From Providencia sp. R33 (lineage in GTDB: Bacteria > Pseudomonadota > Gammaproteobacteria > Enterobacterales > Enterobacteriaceae): 64,000 nucleotides of DNA. This document shows positions 27,402-36,816 of the stretch, in pieces. Position numbers and translations under genes: made by a program. The DNA is taken from NCBI RefSeq assembly GCF_019343475.1, contig NZ_CP072453.1, positions 2,790,001 through 2,854,000 on the forward strand. The letters run 5' to 3'. Each line of letters starts with the position of its first letter. The first letter of the stretch is position 1. The notes under the pieces were generated by a model, which ran no database searches, was not told the origin of the DNA, and was given only the letters and a program-made list of their open reading frames with translations.

Positions 27402-28019
27402 ATGCAAGAATATAACCAACCCCTGAGAATTGGTGTCGGTGGCCCTGTTGGTTCAGGGAAAACCGCCCTATTAGAAGTGTTATGTAAAGCGATGCGCGAT
27501 ACCTACCAAATTGCCGTCGTGACCAATGATATCTATACCCAAGAAGATGCCAAAATCCTCACCCGCGCTGAAGCGTTAGACGCCGACCGCATTATTGGTG
27601 TGGAAACAGGTGGCTGCCCGCACACTGCGATTCGTGAAGATGCCTCCATGAACCTTGCGGCGGTTGAAGAGCTGGCAATGCGCCACAAAAATCTGGATAT
27701 CGTGTTTGTGGAAAGCGGTGGTGATAACCTGAGCGCCACATTCAGCCCAGAGCTGGCGGACTTAACTATTTATGTTATCGACGTCGCAGAAGGCGAGAAA
27801 ATTCCACGTAAAGGCGGCCCGGGGATCACCCATTCTGATTTACTGGTGATCAATAAAATTGACCTTGCCCCGTATGTCGGCGCCTCTTTAGAAGTGATGG
27901 AAGCAGATACTGCCAGAATGCGCCCCGTGAAACCCTATGTTTTCACTAACTTAAAGAAAAAAGTCGGCTTAGAAACCATTATCGAGTTTATTATCGATAA
28001 AGGCATGTTAAGTCGTTAA
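27402..28019 (+). CDS. ureG: Urease GTPase UreG
   Basis: 205 residues from MQEYNQPLRIGVGGPVGSGK, the start used in Proteus; an in-frame ATG five codons earlier overlaps ureF. The P-loop GPVGSGKT, the metal-binding Cys-Pro-His motif (VETGGCPHTAIREDASMN), and the SGGDNLSATFSPELAD segment are intact, as is the NKIDLAPYVG base-recognition motif. It hydrolyses GTP during nickel insertion. It is the last urease gene; a hairpin follows. Confidence 0.95.
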   Translation: MQEYNQPLRIGVGGPVGSGKTALLEVLCKAMRDTYQIAVVTNDIYTQEDAKILTRAEALDADRIIGVETGGCPHTAIREDASMNLAAVEELAMRHKNLDIVFVESGGDNLSATFSPELADLTIYVIDVAEGEKIPRKGGPGITHSDLLVINKIDLAPYVGASLEVMEADTARMRPVKPYVFTNLKKKVGLETIIEFIIDKGMLSR

Positions 28020-28030
28020 TAAGTTAATTT

Positions 28031-28056
28031 CCCCTATAGGTTTTAATCTATAGGGG
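28031..28056. terminator. Hairpin between convergent ureG and hypE
   Basis: A 9-bp perfect stem CCCCTATAG/CTATAGGGG with an 8-nt loop, between two convergent operons. It lacks a good T-run on either side, so the terminator role is inferred from position. Confidence 0.55.
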
Positions 28057-28062
28057 ATGACA

Positions 28063-29088
28063 TCAACAAATGCGTGGTAATGGCTCGCTGTGTGGTAAAT
28101 CCAACAACCTTGAGGTGCCAAAAATTCCGACCAGTTTCACCTGTTTATTGTCTGTCACACTGCCAATCGTGGCGGCATTTTGGCCTAATGGGTGATTGCG
28201 TAATGCGGCTAACACTGCGCTTTCCGCTTCGGGTTTTACCACAATCACTAACTTACCTTCATTGGCAAAATTCAGTGGTTCAAGACCGAGCAATTCACAT
28301 ACGCCCCTGACTGCAGAGGCAACGGGTAAGTCCGCCTCGTTGATAGCCATTCCACAGCCGCTTGCCTGCGCAAACTCATGCAAAATCGCCGTCACTCCGC
28401 CGCGTGTGGCATCCCGCAATGCACGTACGCCCTCAATATTACGCAGTGGTTCAATTAATGGCGTCAATACCGCACAATCGCTGCTAAGCTGTGCCTCTAA
28501 ACCAAGCTGCTCGCGCAGGTTTAAGATGGTCGCACCGTGGTCACCTAACGTGCCACTGACAATCACCTTGTCTCCCGCTTGAATTTGCTGAGCGCCCCAC
28601 TGGATTTCGCTTGGGATAACGCCAATACCTGCCGTGTTGATAAACACTTTGTCCGCAGCACCGCGCTGCACCACTTTGGTATCCCCCGTAACAATCTGTA
28701 CCCCAGCCGCTGCGGCCGTGGCTGCCATTGATTCGACGATAGTGGCGAGTTCGGCTAACGGAAAGCCTTCTTCTAAAATAAACCCGCAAGACAGATATTT
28801 TGGTACGGCACCACTGACGGCGACGTCATTCACCGTACCGCAAACCGCTAATTTACCGATATTTCCACCGGGGAAAAAAATCGGGTCAATCACATAGCTG
28901 TCGGTGCTGAATGCAAGACGATCCCCTAACGTGGTGAGTTCCGCCAGCGAAAGTCGCGCTTGGTCTTCGCGTTCATTTAACGCTTGATTGGCAAATGCCT
29001 TTAAAAATAACTGTTCGATTAACTGTTGCATAGCTTGCCCACCACTGCCGTGGGCCATCAATACCACATTGTTCGCATCATGACTCAT
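28063..29088 (-). CDS. hypE: Hydrogenase maturation protein HypE
   Basis: 341 residues of the PurM/AIR-synthase-like fold. It ends in LPRIC, the C-terminal Cys that HypF carbamoylates and HypE dehydrates to thiocyanate, the source of the active-site cyanide ligands. Other marks are MAHGSGGQAMQQLIEQLF, TDSYVIDPIFFPGGNIGKLA and ATRGGVTAILHEFA. It is the last gene of the hyb-hyp operon; its ATG follows the hypD stop directly. Confidence 0.97.
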   Translation of the reverse strand: MSHDANNVVLMAHGSGGQAMQQLIEQLFLKAFANQALNEREDQARLSLAELTTLGDRLAFSTDSYVIDPIFFPGGNIGKLAVCGTVNDVAVSGAVPKYLSCGFILEEGFPLAELATIVESMAATAAAAGVQIVTGDTKVVQRGAADKVFINTAGIGVIPSEIQWGAQQIQAGDKVIVSGTLGDHGATILNLREQLGLEAQLSSDCAVLTPLIEPLRNIEGVRALRDATRGGVTAILHEFAQASGCGMAINEADLPVASAVRGVCELLGLEPLNFANEGKLVIVVKPEAESAVLAALRNHPLGQNAATIGSVTDNKQVKLVGIFGTSRLLDLPHSEPLPRIC

Positions 29089-30201
29089 CTATGCCTCCCG
29101 ACGATATTGATAATAAGCCGCACAAGCCCCTTCCGACGACACCATTAAGGCACCAAAAGCGGTTTGTGGCGTACAGCGCGTGCCAAATAATGGGCATTCA
29201 TTGGGTTTGCAGCGCCCTGTTAACACATCGCCACACCGTGCCTCTGGGTCATCTGCCACTTGGTGTGGTTGTACCTGAAAACGGCGTTCGGCATCAAAGG
29301 ATTGGTAAGCGGCGCTGAGCTGCACTCCCGAGCCTGCAATTTCCCCTAAACCACGCCATTCGCTGGTCTCTTTTAGCTCAAACACTTCATCTAATGCCTT
29401 GAGTGCTAACATGTTGCCTTGGTCAGCGACAATGCGCTTATATTGATTTTCCACCTCGCAACGTCCCTCTGCTATCTGGCTAACTAGCATGGACAAAGAC
29501 TGCAAAATATCCAACGGTTCGAACCCTGTCACCACCAGCGGTTTATGAAAATCTTCGGTAATAAACTGGTAAGGGTGCGCCCCAATGACCATGCTCACAT
29601 GCCCTGGTGCTAAAAAGCCGTCGATACGCACATCTGGCTGCTCTAATAGGCTTTTTAAGGTTGGGATGATGGTGATGTGTTGGCAAAATACGGTAAAATT
29701 GTTTAGTTGGCGGCGTTTAGCTTGTTGTAAAGTAATCGCCGTGCTTGGCATGGTGGTTTCAAAGCCCAAGCCAAAGAAAACAATTTGTTTGTCAGGGTGT
29801 TGCTCTGCTATCCCGAGGGCATCCAAAGGGGAGTAGACAATCCGCACATCTGCCCCACGGCGTTTTGCATCAATCAAAGAGCCATTTTTGCCGGGGACAC
29901 GCATCGCATCCCCATAGGTGCAAAAAATCACATTTGGCTGCTCGGCAATTTCAATGCAGCCGTCAATACGCCCCATCGGTAACACACAAACGGGGCAGCC
30001 CGGTCCATGAACAAATTCGATTTCTGGTGGTAAAAGTTGGTCGATACCAAATTTAAAAATCGCATGGGTGTGCCCGCCGCACACCTCCATTAACTGCAAT
30101 GGGCGCTGCTTAGCCCGTGGAATTTCATTCACACGTTGGCGAATATTCGCCAATAATACTTTTGCTAAAGCAGGGTCGCGAAACTCATCGACGTACTGCA
30201 T
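29089..30201 (-). CDS. hypD: Hydrogenase maturation protein HypD
   Basis: 370 residues from MQYVDEFRDPA, which aligns with E. coli HypD and has GGGAG six bases upstream; an ORF start five codons earlier lies within that ribosome site. Marks are MEVCGGHTHAIFKFG, HGPGCPVCVLP, GLGFETTMPSTA and, near the end, the Fe-S cysteines CGDVLTGRCKPNECPLFG and CTPQTAFGALMVSSEGACAAYY. With HypC it is the scaffold on which Fe(CN)2CO is built. It overlaps hypC by 17 bp. Confidence 0.96.
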   Translation of the reverse strand: MQYVDEFRDPALAKVLLANIRQRVNEIPRAKQRPLQLMEVCGGHTHAIFKFGIDQLLPPEIEFVHGPGCPVCVLPMGRIDGCIEIAEQPNVIFCTYGDAMRVPGKNGSLIDAKRRGADVRIVYSPLDALGIAEQHPDKQIVFFGLGFETTMPSTAITLQQAKRRQLNNFTVFCQHITIIPTLKSLLEQPDVRIDGFLAPGHVSMVIGAHPYQFITEDFHKPLVVTGFEPLDILQSLSMLVSQIAEGRCEVENQYKRIVADQGNMLALKALDEVFELKETSEWRGLGEIAGSGVQLSAAYQSFDAERRFQVQPHQVADDPEARCGDVLTGRCKPNECPLFGTRCTPQTAFGALMVSSEGACAAYYQYRREA

Positions 30202-30481
30202 CTGTTGCTCCCGCATTTAAGCCACTAAAGTCACCGACCTCATGGTCAAGCTGGCTCATCGCCGCTAAGGCATCTAATGTCGACTGTGCTTCTTCTTCGT
30301 TGATGATACTCATGGCAAAGCCCACGTGAACCAGCACCCATTGGCCCAATAATTCGTGGGTTTCTCCCTCACAAATCAGGCCAATGTTAACGTCCCGCTT
30401 CACGCCGCAGACATCCACTTGCGCCAGTTGGTGAATATCTTCCCCCACTGCCACGATTTTTCCGGGAATGCCTAAGCACAT
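30185..30481 (-). CDS. hypC: Hydrogenase chaperone HypC/HybG
   Basis: 98 residues from MCLGIPGKIVAVGED; the next residue after Met is the essential Cys2, so the 9-residue upstream extension is rejected. VDVCGVKRDVNIGLI and GQWVLVHVGFAMSIINEEEA follow. It carries iron to HypD and delivers the finished centre to the large subunit precursor. In this operon it takes the position of E. coli hybG. It overlaps hypB by 10 bp. Confidence 0.95.
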   Translation of the reverse strand: MCLGIPGKIVAVGEDIHQLAQVDVCGVKRDVNIGLICEGETHELLGQWVLVHVGFAMSIINEEEAQSTLDALAAMSQLDHEVGDFSGLNAGATDAVRR

Positions 30482-31554
30482 AGCTGAGTCTCCAGCCATG
30501 CGAGCCATGCATCCATGCCATCCCCCTGTGTTGCGGAGACTTTAATCACTTGGATGTTTGGATTGACTTGTTTGGCATTGGCAATGCAAGCGTCCACATC
30601 AAAATGCAGGTATGGCAGTAAGTCGATTTTATTGAGCAACATAATGTCTGCAGCAGCAAACATATGCGGGTATTTTAAGGGTTTATCTTCCCCTTCGGTC
30701 ACGGACAATACAGCCACTTTATGGCGTTCACCTAAATCAAAGCTTGCAGGGCACACTAAGTTCCCCACATTTTCTATGAATAACAAGCTGTTATCATCCA
30801 AACCTAAGCGTGAAACCGCATCGTGGATCATCTGCGCATCTAAGTGGCAGCCTTTACCCGTATTCACTTGAATTGCAGGAACCCCCGTTTCACGAATGCG
30901 CTGAGCATCGTTGGTGGTTTGTTGGTCGCCCTCTACCACCGCACAATTAATTTTGTCGCGCAGGCGTAGTAAAGTTTCCGTTAATAGGGTGGTTTTCCCA
31001 GAGCCCGGGCTGGAAACCAGGTTTAACGCTAAAATATTCTTTTCTGCAAATGCCTCGCGGTTATGTTCCGCTAAGTGATTGTTTTTATCTAAAACGTCCA
31101 TTTCAATTTGCAGCATACGCTTTTGGCTGATCCCCGGCGCGTGCGTGCCTGCTTCACCCTGCCCGTAATCCAAGTCATGGTGTTCGCCTACCGGTTTGAA
31201 GCTATTTTCTGCCATGGCATAAACGTGTTTATGCTTATGTTTGTGTTTCTGTTTTTTGGCTTTGTCACCAACAGGCGTAGGTTCGCATTGGTGATAGTGG
31301 TTATGCACATCCCCTTGGTGGTAATAATGGTGATGAATAATGACGGTTTGGCCTTGGTTTTCATGGTCATGATGGTCATGATCGTGGTGGTGATCGTGTC
31401 CATGATGATGGTCATGGGCATTTTCATGATCGTGATGATGATGATCATGGCCGTGGTGGTGGTCATGGTCGTGATGATGGTCATGGTGATGATGACTGTG
31501 CTCATCCCCTTCGATTCTGCGCTCTCCCGATGCGCATCCACATGTACTACACAT
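30472..31554 (-). CDS. hypB: Hydrogenase nickel-insertion GTPase HypB with very long His tract
   Basis: 360 residues from MCSTCGC, which has GGGAG eight bases upstream; Cys2, Cys5 and Cys7 form the high-affinity nickel site. Residues from about 20 to 70 hold some 30 His alternating with Asp, followed by HHHYYHQ and KHKHKHKH motifs, so the N-terminal region is some 70 residues longer than E. coli HypB. The GTPase domain (P-loop SSPGSGKTT, EGDQQTTNDAQRI, INKIDL as LNKIDLLPYL) is intact. The tract probably stores nickel and may serve urease and hydrogenase. Confidence 0.95.
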   Translation of the reverse strand: MCSTCGCASGERRIEGDEHSHHHHDHHHDHDHHHGHDHHHHDHENAHDHHHGHDHHHDHDHHDHENQGQTVIIHHHYYHQGDVHNHYHQCEPTPVGDKAKKQKHKHKHKHVYAMAENSFKPVGEHHDLDYGQGEAGTHAPGISQKRMLQIEMDVLDKNNHLAEHNREAFAEKNILALNLVSSPGSGKTTLLTETLLRLRDKINCAVVEGDQQTTNDAQRIRETGVPAIQVNTGKGCHLDAQMIHDAVSRLGLDDNSLLFIENVGNLVCPASFDLGERHKVAVLSVTEGEDKPLKYPHMFAAADIMLLNKIDLLPYLHFDVDACIANAKQVNPNIQVIKVSATQGDGMDAWLAWLETQLCA

Positions 31555-31643
31555 AAGTTTCACTCCCAACCGCTAAATAGTTAAATTAGATTAATACATA
31601 ATCAAAATCGCAAGGTTGATGCACCTCAAAGTCACTTTGAAAA

Positions 31644-31985
31644 CTATTCGACCTCTAATTCTTTGATGCGCAAGCTATCGCCACTTTCCACTTTTAAATT
31701 CAAACTTTGGCATTGTGGACAAACGGATTGATGGCTATCAATTTCCACCATTTCACTGCAATCCCAGCACCACGCCTGCGCTGGACGGTGCATCATATGC
31801 AATTGGCAACCTTGTGCGACAGTGCCGCGACAGGCGATATCAAAACAAAAGCGAAATGCGCTTTCTTCAACACAGGAAAGCGCACCTATTTCTAACCAAA
31901 CTGCCGTGACTTTTTTCACGGCGTTTTGCTTGGCTTGTTGTTCAATTATTTCGAGTGTGCTTTGGCACAATGAAACTTCATGCAT
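31644..31985 (-). CDS. hypA: Hydrogenase nickel chaperone HypA/HybF
   Basis: 113 residues starting MHEVSLCQSTLEII; His2 and Glu3 make the nickel site. The zinc loop has two CxxC pairs, CWDC and CPQC. It delivers nickel with HypB into HybC. The order hybE-hypA-hypB replaces hybF-hybG of E. coli. Its ATG overlaps the hybE stop. Confidence 0.95.
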   Translation of the reverse strand: MHEVSLCQSTLEIIEQQAKQNAVKKVTAVWLEIGALSCVEESAFRFCFDIACRGTVAQGCQLHMMHRPAQAWCWDCSEMVEIDSHQSVCPQCQSLNLKVESGDSLRIKELEVE

Positions 31986-32470
31986 TATGCCTCCTTTAAG
32001 TGTCGCGCAAATAACGCGCGGCGCGCTGGCGATTGCGGCACATTTGGGTCACTCACTGGCAGGGACAACAAAATACGACGGCAATCATCAGTAAGGTGAA
32101 TACCCTGCTCAGGGCTCAAGCTTTTATCCAACGGAGACATCAAGGAACAGGCAAAATATTGCGTCAGCCCGTCAAGTTCCCCAACGGTATAGGTCATTTC
32201 CCCATAAGGTAAAATCAAGCCCACTTTATCGCCAACAGTACGGTGCTCCCAATACTGTTCAGGCCCCGGTAAAATAAGCGCGCTGAGCATCCACGGAGTA
32301 ATAACCGCACCAACCCATTGGTTTTCAAACAAAGCAAACTCACTGGCATAAACTGGCATCGACGGATGGAGGAAAGACAAATCGTGCATCGATTGCTCCG
32401 CCACCCGTTGAAATGCAGCCTCTACCAGAGTTCGTGGGTTGCTTTGATAACCTTTAATATCATCAGGCAT
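31985..32470 (-). CDS. hybE: Hydrogenase-2 assembly chaperone HybE
   Basis: 161 residues from MPDDIKGYQSNPRTLVEAAF, which matches the start of E. coli HybE; an open extension to 32524 lies within hybD. Marks are SMHDLSFLHPSMPVYASEF, VITPWMLSALILPGP, LPYGEMTYTVGELDG and YFACSLMSPLDKS. It binds the Tat signal of the small subunit HybO and proof-reads assembly before export. It overlaps hybD by 8 bp. Confidence 0.94.
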   Translation of the reverse strand: MPDDIKGYQSNPRTLVEAAFQRVAEQSMHDLSFLHPSMPVYASEFALFENQWVGAVITPWMLSALILPGPEQYWEHRTVGDKVGLILPYGEMTYTVGELDGLTQYFACSLMSPLDKSLSPEQGIHLTDDCRRILLSLPVSDPNVPQSPARRALFARHLKEA

Positions 32471-32957
32471 GTAAACTCTCTTCTTTTGCCGTAATTTCCA
32501 AACCTTCACTGCGCAGCACATCAATCACTTTTTGCAACGCAGGTTCTAATGCAGCCTGCCCTGTAGCGGTTAAACCGATGTGCGGCTCTAAGGACTCAGG
32601 CACGACGCCCACTAAGGTCAAACGCTGCGGAAATTCATCTGTTAAATGCAGCGCGGATAACACATCGGATAACCCTAATTGATGAGGTGAAATTTTACGG
32701 GTAAACAATGCAGGCACTTCGTCATCACGTAGCACTAATAACGAACCGGGTTGCTGGCTCGATAACACCACATCCGCAATAATTAAGTGGTCGCGATCGG
32801 CCATTGGGCCGATCAGTTCCATTCCTGCGGTACCGCCATCGAGTACTTCCACACATTCAGGCAGGTGATAACGCTCTTCCAATGCTTCAACAATGCGTAC
32901 ACCAATTCCTTCGTCGCTCAGCAAAATGTTGCCAACGCCTAAGACTAAAATCCGCAT
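32463..32957 (-). CDS. hybD: Hydrogenase-2 maturation protease HybD
   Basis: 164 residues. The nickel-sensing residues are Glu16 (LLSDEGIG), an Asp in IIADVVL (near 62) and His93 (SPHQLGLSD). It starts with the family motif MRILVLGVGNILLSDEG. It cuts 15 residues from the C-terminus of HybC once nickel is inserted. Its ATG overlaps the hybC stop (TAATG). Confidence 0.96.
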   Translation of the reverse strand: MRILVLGVGNILLSDEGIGVRIVEALEERYHLPECVEVLDGGTAGMELIGPMADRDHLIIADVVLSSQQPGSLLVLRDDEVPALFTRKISPHQLGLSDVLSALHLTDEFPQRLTLVGVVPESLEPHIGLTATGQAALEPALQKVIDVLRSEGLEITAKEESLHA

Positions 32958-34660
32958 TACAGCACCTTAACCTTAGTGACTTCCCCACCTTCAGGATCCA
33001 CAATGTGCACCGCGCAAGACATACATGGGTCAAATGAGTGAATGGTTCTCACCACCTCAAGCGGCTTAGTTGGGTCAGCAACAGGGGTTCCTACCAACGC
33101 TTGCTCATAAGGGCCTGGTTCGTCATTGAAATTACGTGGGCCAGAGTTCCATGTGGATGGCACAACCGCTTGATAGTTTTCAATTTTACCGTCTTTGATA
33201 ACCACCCAGTGTGAGAGCAGACCACGTGGCACTTCCCCAAAACCAACACCTTTGATCGTTGCGTTTTCTGGGAAGTTTGGTTTTACAAATGTGGTAAAGT
33301 CACCTTTACCGATGTTATCCACCAGCGCTTGCCATTGAATTGACAGTGTTTCATTCAGCACACAGCAACGCACGCTACGACCGATAATTCGACCTAGTGT
33401 GGAGTGCAGTTGATCAACACTAATGCTGTTACCTGTCAGTGTTTGATACAGGTTCACCACATCATTAAAGTGTTTTTCCGTTGGCTCATGTTTTGCTGCC
33501 AGTTTGCACAGTAAGTCCGCTAATGGCCCCACTTCGACGGTTTTATCGTAGAAGGTTGGCGCTTTCACCCATGAATATTTGCCGTCATCGTCCCAACCAG
33601 TGTAGTCAGGGTTTGTGGTGCCTTCCCACGGTGCTTGTGGCTCGTTTTCTTTGTACCATGCGTGTTTGCTACTTTCTTTGATACCGTTGATCAAATACTC
33701 GTCCATATGGCTGGTAATTGGGCGATAGGTACTGAAATCGCTATTTTCGAGGTAACCACCTGGCAATAAGAAACTGCCATTTTTGCCATCCATTGGCATT
33801 TCAGGCATACACATGTAGTGTTTCGCCCCTTGACCAACTTCCAACCATTCTGGGTAGCCCGCTGCAATGACAGCAGCGTCGATTTTATAGACTTGCTCGA
33901 TAAAATCCCCTAAACGGTCGATAAAGGATTTCACATACATTAAACGCTCAAGGTTAAGAACACCGACTCCATCAAGGTTAATCGGGTTCGCGACACCGCC
34001 CACGGCGAGGTTTTGGATGTGCGGTGTTTTCCCCCCTAACAGTGCCACAATACGGTTTGCATCCCGTTGGCATTCAAGGGCTTGTAAATAGTGCGCGACC
34101 GCAATCAAGTTCACTTCAGGCGACAATTTCATCGCTGGGTGACCCCAATAGCCGTTCGCAAAAATCCCTAGCTGACCACTTGCCACCAGCTTTTTAATTT
34201 TGTCTTGTACGCGGGTAAATTCTTCTGCGCTATTAAGTGGCCATGTAGAAACCCCTTTGAGGATTTCTGCGGCTTTATTTGGGTCTGCATTTAACGCGGA
34301 GGTGATATCGACCCAATCAAGCGCCGATAATTGATAAAAATGGACAATATGGTCTTGAATGGTATGCGCCGCTAAAATCATGTTACGGATGTACTGTGCG
34401 TTAACGGGCACATCAATATTCAGTGCGCTTTCAATGGTACGCACAGACACAATGCCGTGAACAGTGGTGCAAACCCCGCAAATACGCTGCATGATCATCC
34501 ATGCATCACGTGGGTCTTTCCCTTTGACGATTTCTTCCATACCGCGCCACATGGTGCCTGAAGCCCAAGCCTTGGTGACTTTTCCATCTTCAATTTCACA
34601 ATCAATGCGTAAGTGACCTTCGATACGAGTGACTGGATCTATTGTTATACGTTGGCTCAT
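32957..34660 (-). CDS. hybC: [NiFe]-hydrogenase 2 large subunit HybC
   Basis: 567 residues, the same length as E. coli HybC. The nickel-iron ligands are Cys61/Cys64 (RICGVCTTVH) and Cys546/Cys549 (DPCMSCAVH); cleavage after His552 would remove a 15-residue tail. It oxidises hydrogen at the periplasmic face of the membrane. It is carried out by Tat with HybO. It overlaps hybB by 4 bp. Confidence 0.98.
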   Translation of the reverse strand: MSQRITIDPVTRIEGHLRIDCEIEDGKVTKAWASGTMWRGMEEIVKGKDPRDAWMIMQRICGVCTTVHGIVSVRTIESALNIDVPVNAQYIRNMILAAHTIQDHIVHFYQLSALDWVDITSALNADPNKAAEILKGVSTWPLNSAEEFTRVQDKIKKLVASGQLGIFANGYWGHPAMKLSPEVNLIAVAHYLQALECQRDANRIVALLGGKTPHIQNLAVGGVANPINLDGVGVLNLERLMYVKSFIDRLGDFIEQVYKIDAAVIAAGYPEWLEVGQGAKHYMCMPEMPMDGKNGSFLLPGGYLENSDFSTYRPITSHMDEYLINGIKESSKHAWYKENEPQAPWEGTTNPDYTGWDDDGKYSWVKAPTFYDKTVEVGPLADLLCKLAAKHEPTEKHFNDVVNLYQTLTGNSISVDQLHSTLGRIIGRSVRCCVLNETLSIQWQALVDNIGKGDFTTFVKPNFPENATIKGVGFGEVPRGLLSHWVVIKDGKIENYQAVVPSTWNSGPRNFNDEPGPYEQALVGTPVADPTKPLEVVRTIHSFDPCMSCAVHIVDPEGGEVTKVKVL

Positions 34661-35844
34661 GCTTTACCTCGGGCCTCTGAATGGCTCATCTTTGTTTTTT
34701 TCAATGCTGGAATAACGGGTAGTAGGCGGATCAGCAAGATGTACGCGCAGACCTCAATTGCCACAAAACCCATTGAAATTAAAAGTTCTTCTGATGTTGG
34801 GAAGTAGTCATAACCACCCCCCGGATTGAACGCGACAAGGGAGTAGCTCATCCGCCACATTGCCGCCCCGATTAACATGCTTAACCCGCTGATGTATAAC
34901 CAACGCGAATCATTTCTCAGCGATGGGATGCGGAAGATAATTAATGGGATCACCATTAACACGGTTTCTATCCAGAACATCATGGCGTAGAAGTCGCCAT
35001 TGAAGATGTGGTGCAGTTTTTCGCGATAAATCAACTCGCCAAATCGGCACACGAGGAACAGCACCAAAAGCACTTGCAGAATTTGCGTTAGCCGCACAAA
35101 CAGTGGCCGTTCATCTGCTCCTTGCCCCTTTAAGGCAGCTTGCAGTAATGAGCCTTCGAAAATGACTATCGAGAACCCCATAATAAACGCGGTCAACAGC
35201 GAGAGCAGCGGCAACATTTCATAACTTTGCCAAATTGGGTGCACCTTGTATCCCGCTGAAATCATTAACGATCCCATTGAGGATTGGTGCATCATTGGCA
35301 GCAGTGCCCCTAATGCGATGATAAAAAACATCACTTTATTCAAGCGTTTTAATGAAACTTTCCAGCCAAAACGTTCACACAGTGCAGGGGCAAATTCTAA
35401 TGCCATCACACCAATGTAGATCGTCATACACACTGCGGTTTCAAACAACACTGAATTGGTATTGAAGAAGCCCGGAATATAGAAATACGGCAAGTTCCAG
35501 TAACGCCCCACGTCGATGGTGATAGATAAACCACCGAGGGAGTAACCAAATAAGCTGGCCAGCAATGCAGGACGAACCAGCGGGTGATATTCCCCGCGGT
35601 TAAACACATACACTGCCCAAGCCAGCGCCCAGCCACCACAGGCAAACCCCGTTCCTATCAGCAAGTCAAAGGCAATCCAAATTCCCCACGGATAACCCCC
35701 GTTAAGGTCAGAAACCGAACCTAGGCCGAAAACCAGACGTTTAATAATCAGAATGACGCAAAGCAGCACCAATGGCCCAAAGACCATAATTGGCCAACTG
35801 ACTAAACGCCCGCCTAACGGCTTTTCTTTATGATGCGTCGTCAT
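34657..35844 (-). CDS. hybB: Hydrogenase-2 membrane subunit HybB (NrfD-like)
   Basis: About 395 residues from MTTHHKEKPLGGRLVSW with AAGGAG upstream; a start nine codons earlier is possible. Ten hydrophobic helices include LLIGTGFACGGWALAWAVYV, SLGGLSITIDVGRYWNLPYF and FMIVFEGSLL-type sequence (SIVIFEGSLL). It passes electrons from HybA to menaquinone and may couple to proton movement. It overlaps hybA by 17 bp. Confidence 0.95.
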   Translation of the reverse strand: MTTHHKEKPLGGRLVSWPIMVFGPLVLLCVILIIKRLVFGLGSVSDLNGGYPWGIWIAFDLLIGTGFACGGWALAWAVYVFNRGEYHPLVRPALLASLFGYSLGGLSITIDVGRYWNLPYFYIPGFFNTNSVLFETAVCMTIYIGVMALEFAPALCERFGWKVSLKRLNKVMFFIIALGALLPMMHQSSMGSLMISAGYKVHPIWQSYEMLPLLSLLTAFIMGFSIVIFEGSLLQAALKGQGADERPLFVRLTQILQVLLVLFLVCRFGELIYREKLHHIFNGDFYAMMFWIETVLMVIPLIIFRIPSLRNDSRWLYISGLSMLIGAAMWRMSYSLVAFNPGGGYDYFPTSEELLISMGFVAIEVCAYILLIRLLPVIPALKKTKMSHSEARGKA

Positions 35845-36814
35845 TTGAGTCATCTCCTTCGTGTTTGTCATTCTTGGTATTGCGATACACCAAGAAGCTC
35901 AACCCTGCCAGTGCCGCTAACGGCAACACCATGCCTTTGTACAGTGTGTGCTGAACATGCTCAGAGCGCGCACCGGTCGACAGTTGCTCTAATTCAGGCA
36001 AGCCAAGGTGCTGATATGGCACACCCGAGAGCACAATGACCTGCGTTCCGCCGCCTTCAAGCTCCCCATATACGTGTTGTTCATACTTCGGCACTTTGAT
36101 GACATTCGGGTCATTGCTATGCAGGGTTTGGCGTGGGAAGCCATATTCATCCCCCACTTTGAGTGTTAAGCGTTTTTTCGCTTCCTTGAGTAACTCTTCC
36201 CGCGTACCGAAAATCACGGCGCCGGTTGGGCACACTTCTACACAGCCCGGTAAGCCGCCTTTGTCTAGACGCTCAACACCTTTTTGGTTACATAGTTCGC
36301 ACTTATGAATGGCTCCAAACTTATCATCGTAAGCATATTTTGGAATGTTGAACGGGCACGCTACCATGCAGTAGCGGCAACCCGTACACACGCTCGCATC
36401 GTAATGAACGATGCCCGTTTTCGGGTCTTTTTTCAGTGCTTGAACAGGGCAAACAGACACACAGTTAGGGTCAACACAGTGCATACACTGCTTTTTGATG
36501 TACGCGTAACCGTCTTTTTCCTGATCTTTATTCACCCCAGTGCCGCTGCTCCAGACCTGAATAATGTTGTTGGTATACGGAGTAAGCTTGTCGTTGTTCG
36601 ACCATGTTTGCTCCCCCACAGGGTTACGCTCTGGATGGTTGATATCTTGGCATTTTGTCACGCAGGCTTGGCACCCAACGCACAACGTTGAGTCATACAG
36701 CATGCCAAGGGAGTTCGGAATTGGCGGTCGGTTTTCCGCTCCCGCCAAGCTCGGTGAGCTGCTCGCAAGGAGCGCTCCCCCAGCGGAGAGTTTAAGGAAA
36801 TTTCGTCTATTCAC
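35828..36814 (-). CDS. hybA: Hydrogenase-2 ferredoxin-like subunit HybA
   Basis: 328 residues. It has a Tat signal (MNRRNFLKLSAGGALLASSS), four [4Fe-4S] cysteine clusters (CVGCQACVTKC, CMHCVDPNCVSVC, CTGCRYCMVAC, CELCNQKG) and a C-terminal membrane helix (GMVLPLAALAGLSFLVYR). It relays electrons from HybO to HybB. It lies 2 bp after hybO. Confidence 0.96.
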   Translation of the reverse strand: MNRRNFLKLSAGGALLASSSPSLAGAENRPPIPNSLGMLYDSTLCVGCQACVTKCQDINHPERNPVGEQTWSNNDKLTPYTNNIIQVWSSGTGVNKDQEKDGYAYIKKQCMHCVDPNCVSVCPVQALKKDPKTGIVHYDASVCTGCRYCMVACPFNIPKYAYDDKFGAIHKCELCNQKGVERLDKGGLPGCVEVCPTGAVIFGTREELLKEAKKRLTLKVGDEYGFPRQTLHSNDPNVIKVPKYEQHVYGELEGGGTQVIVLSGVPYQHLGLPELEQLSTGARSEHVQHTLYKGMVLPLAALAGLSFLVYRNTKNDKHEGDDSNDDAS

Positions 36815-36816
36815 GG

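Noticed and set aside
31108..31584. Plus-strand ORF of 158 codons, rich in Met and Val, opposite hypB
   Set aside because: It is the reverse reading of the His/Asp repeat codons of hypB (CAT/CAC give ATG/GTG). The hypB frame has all functional motifs.
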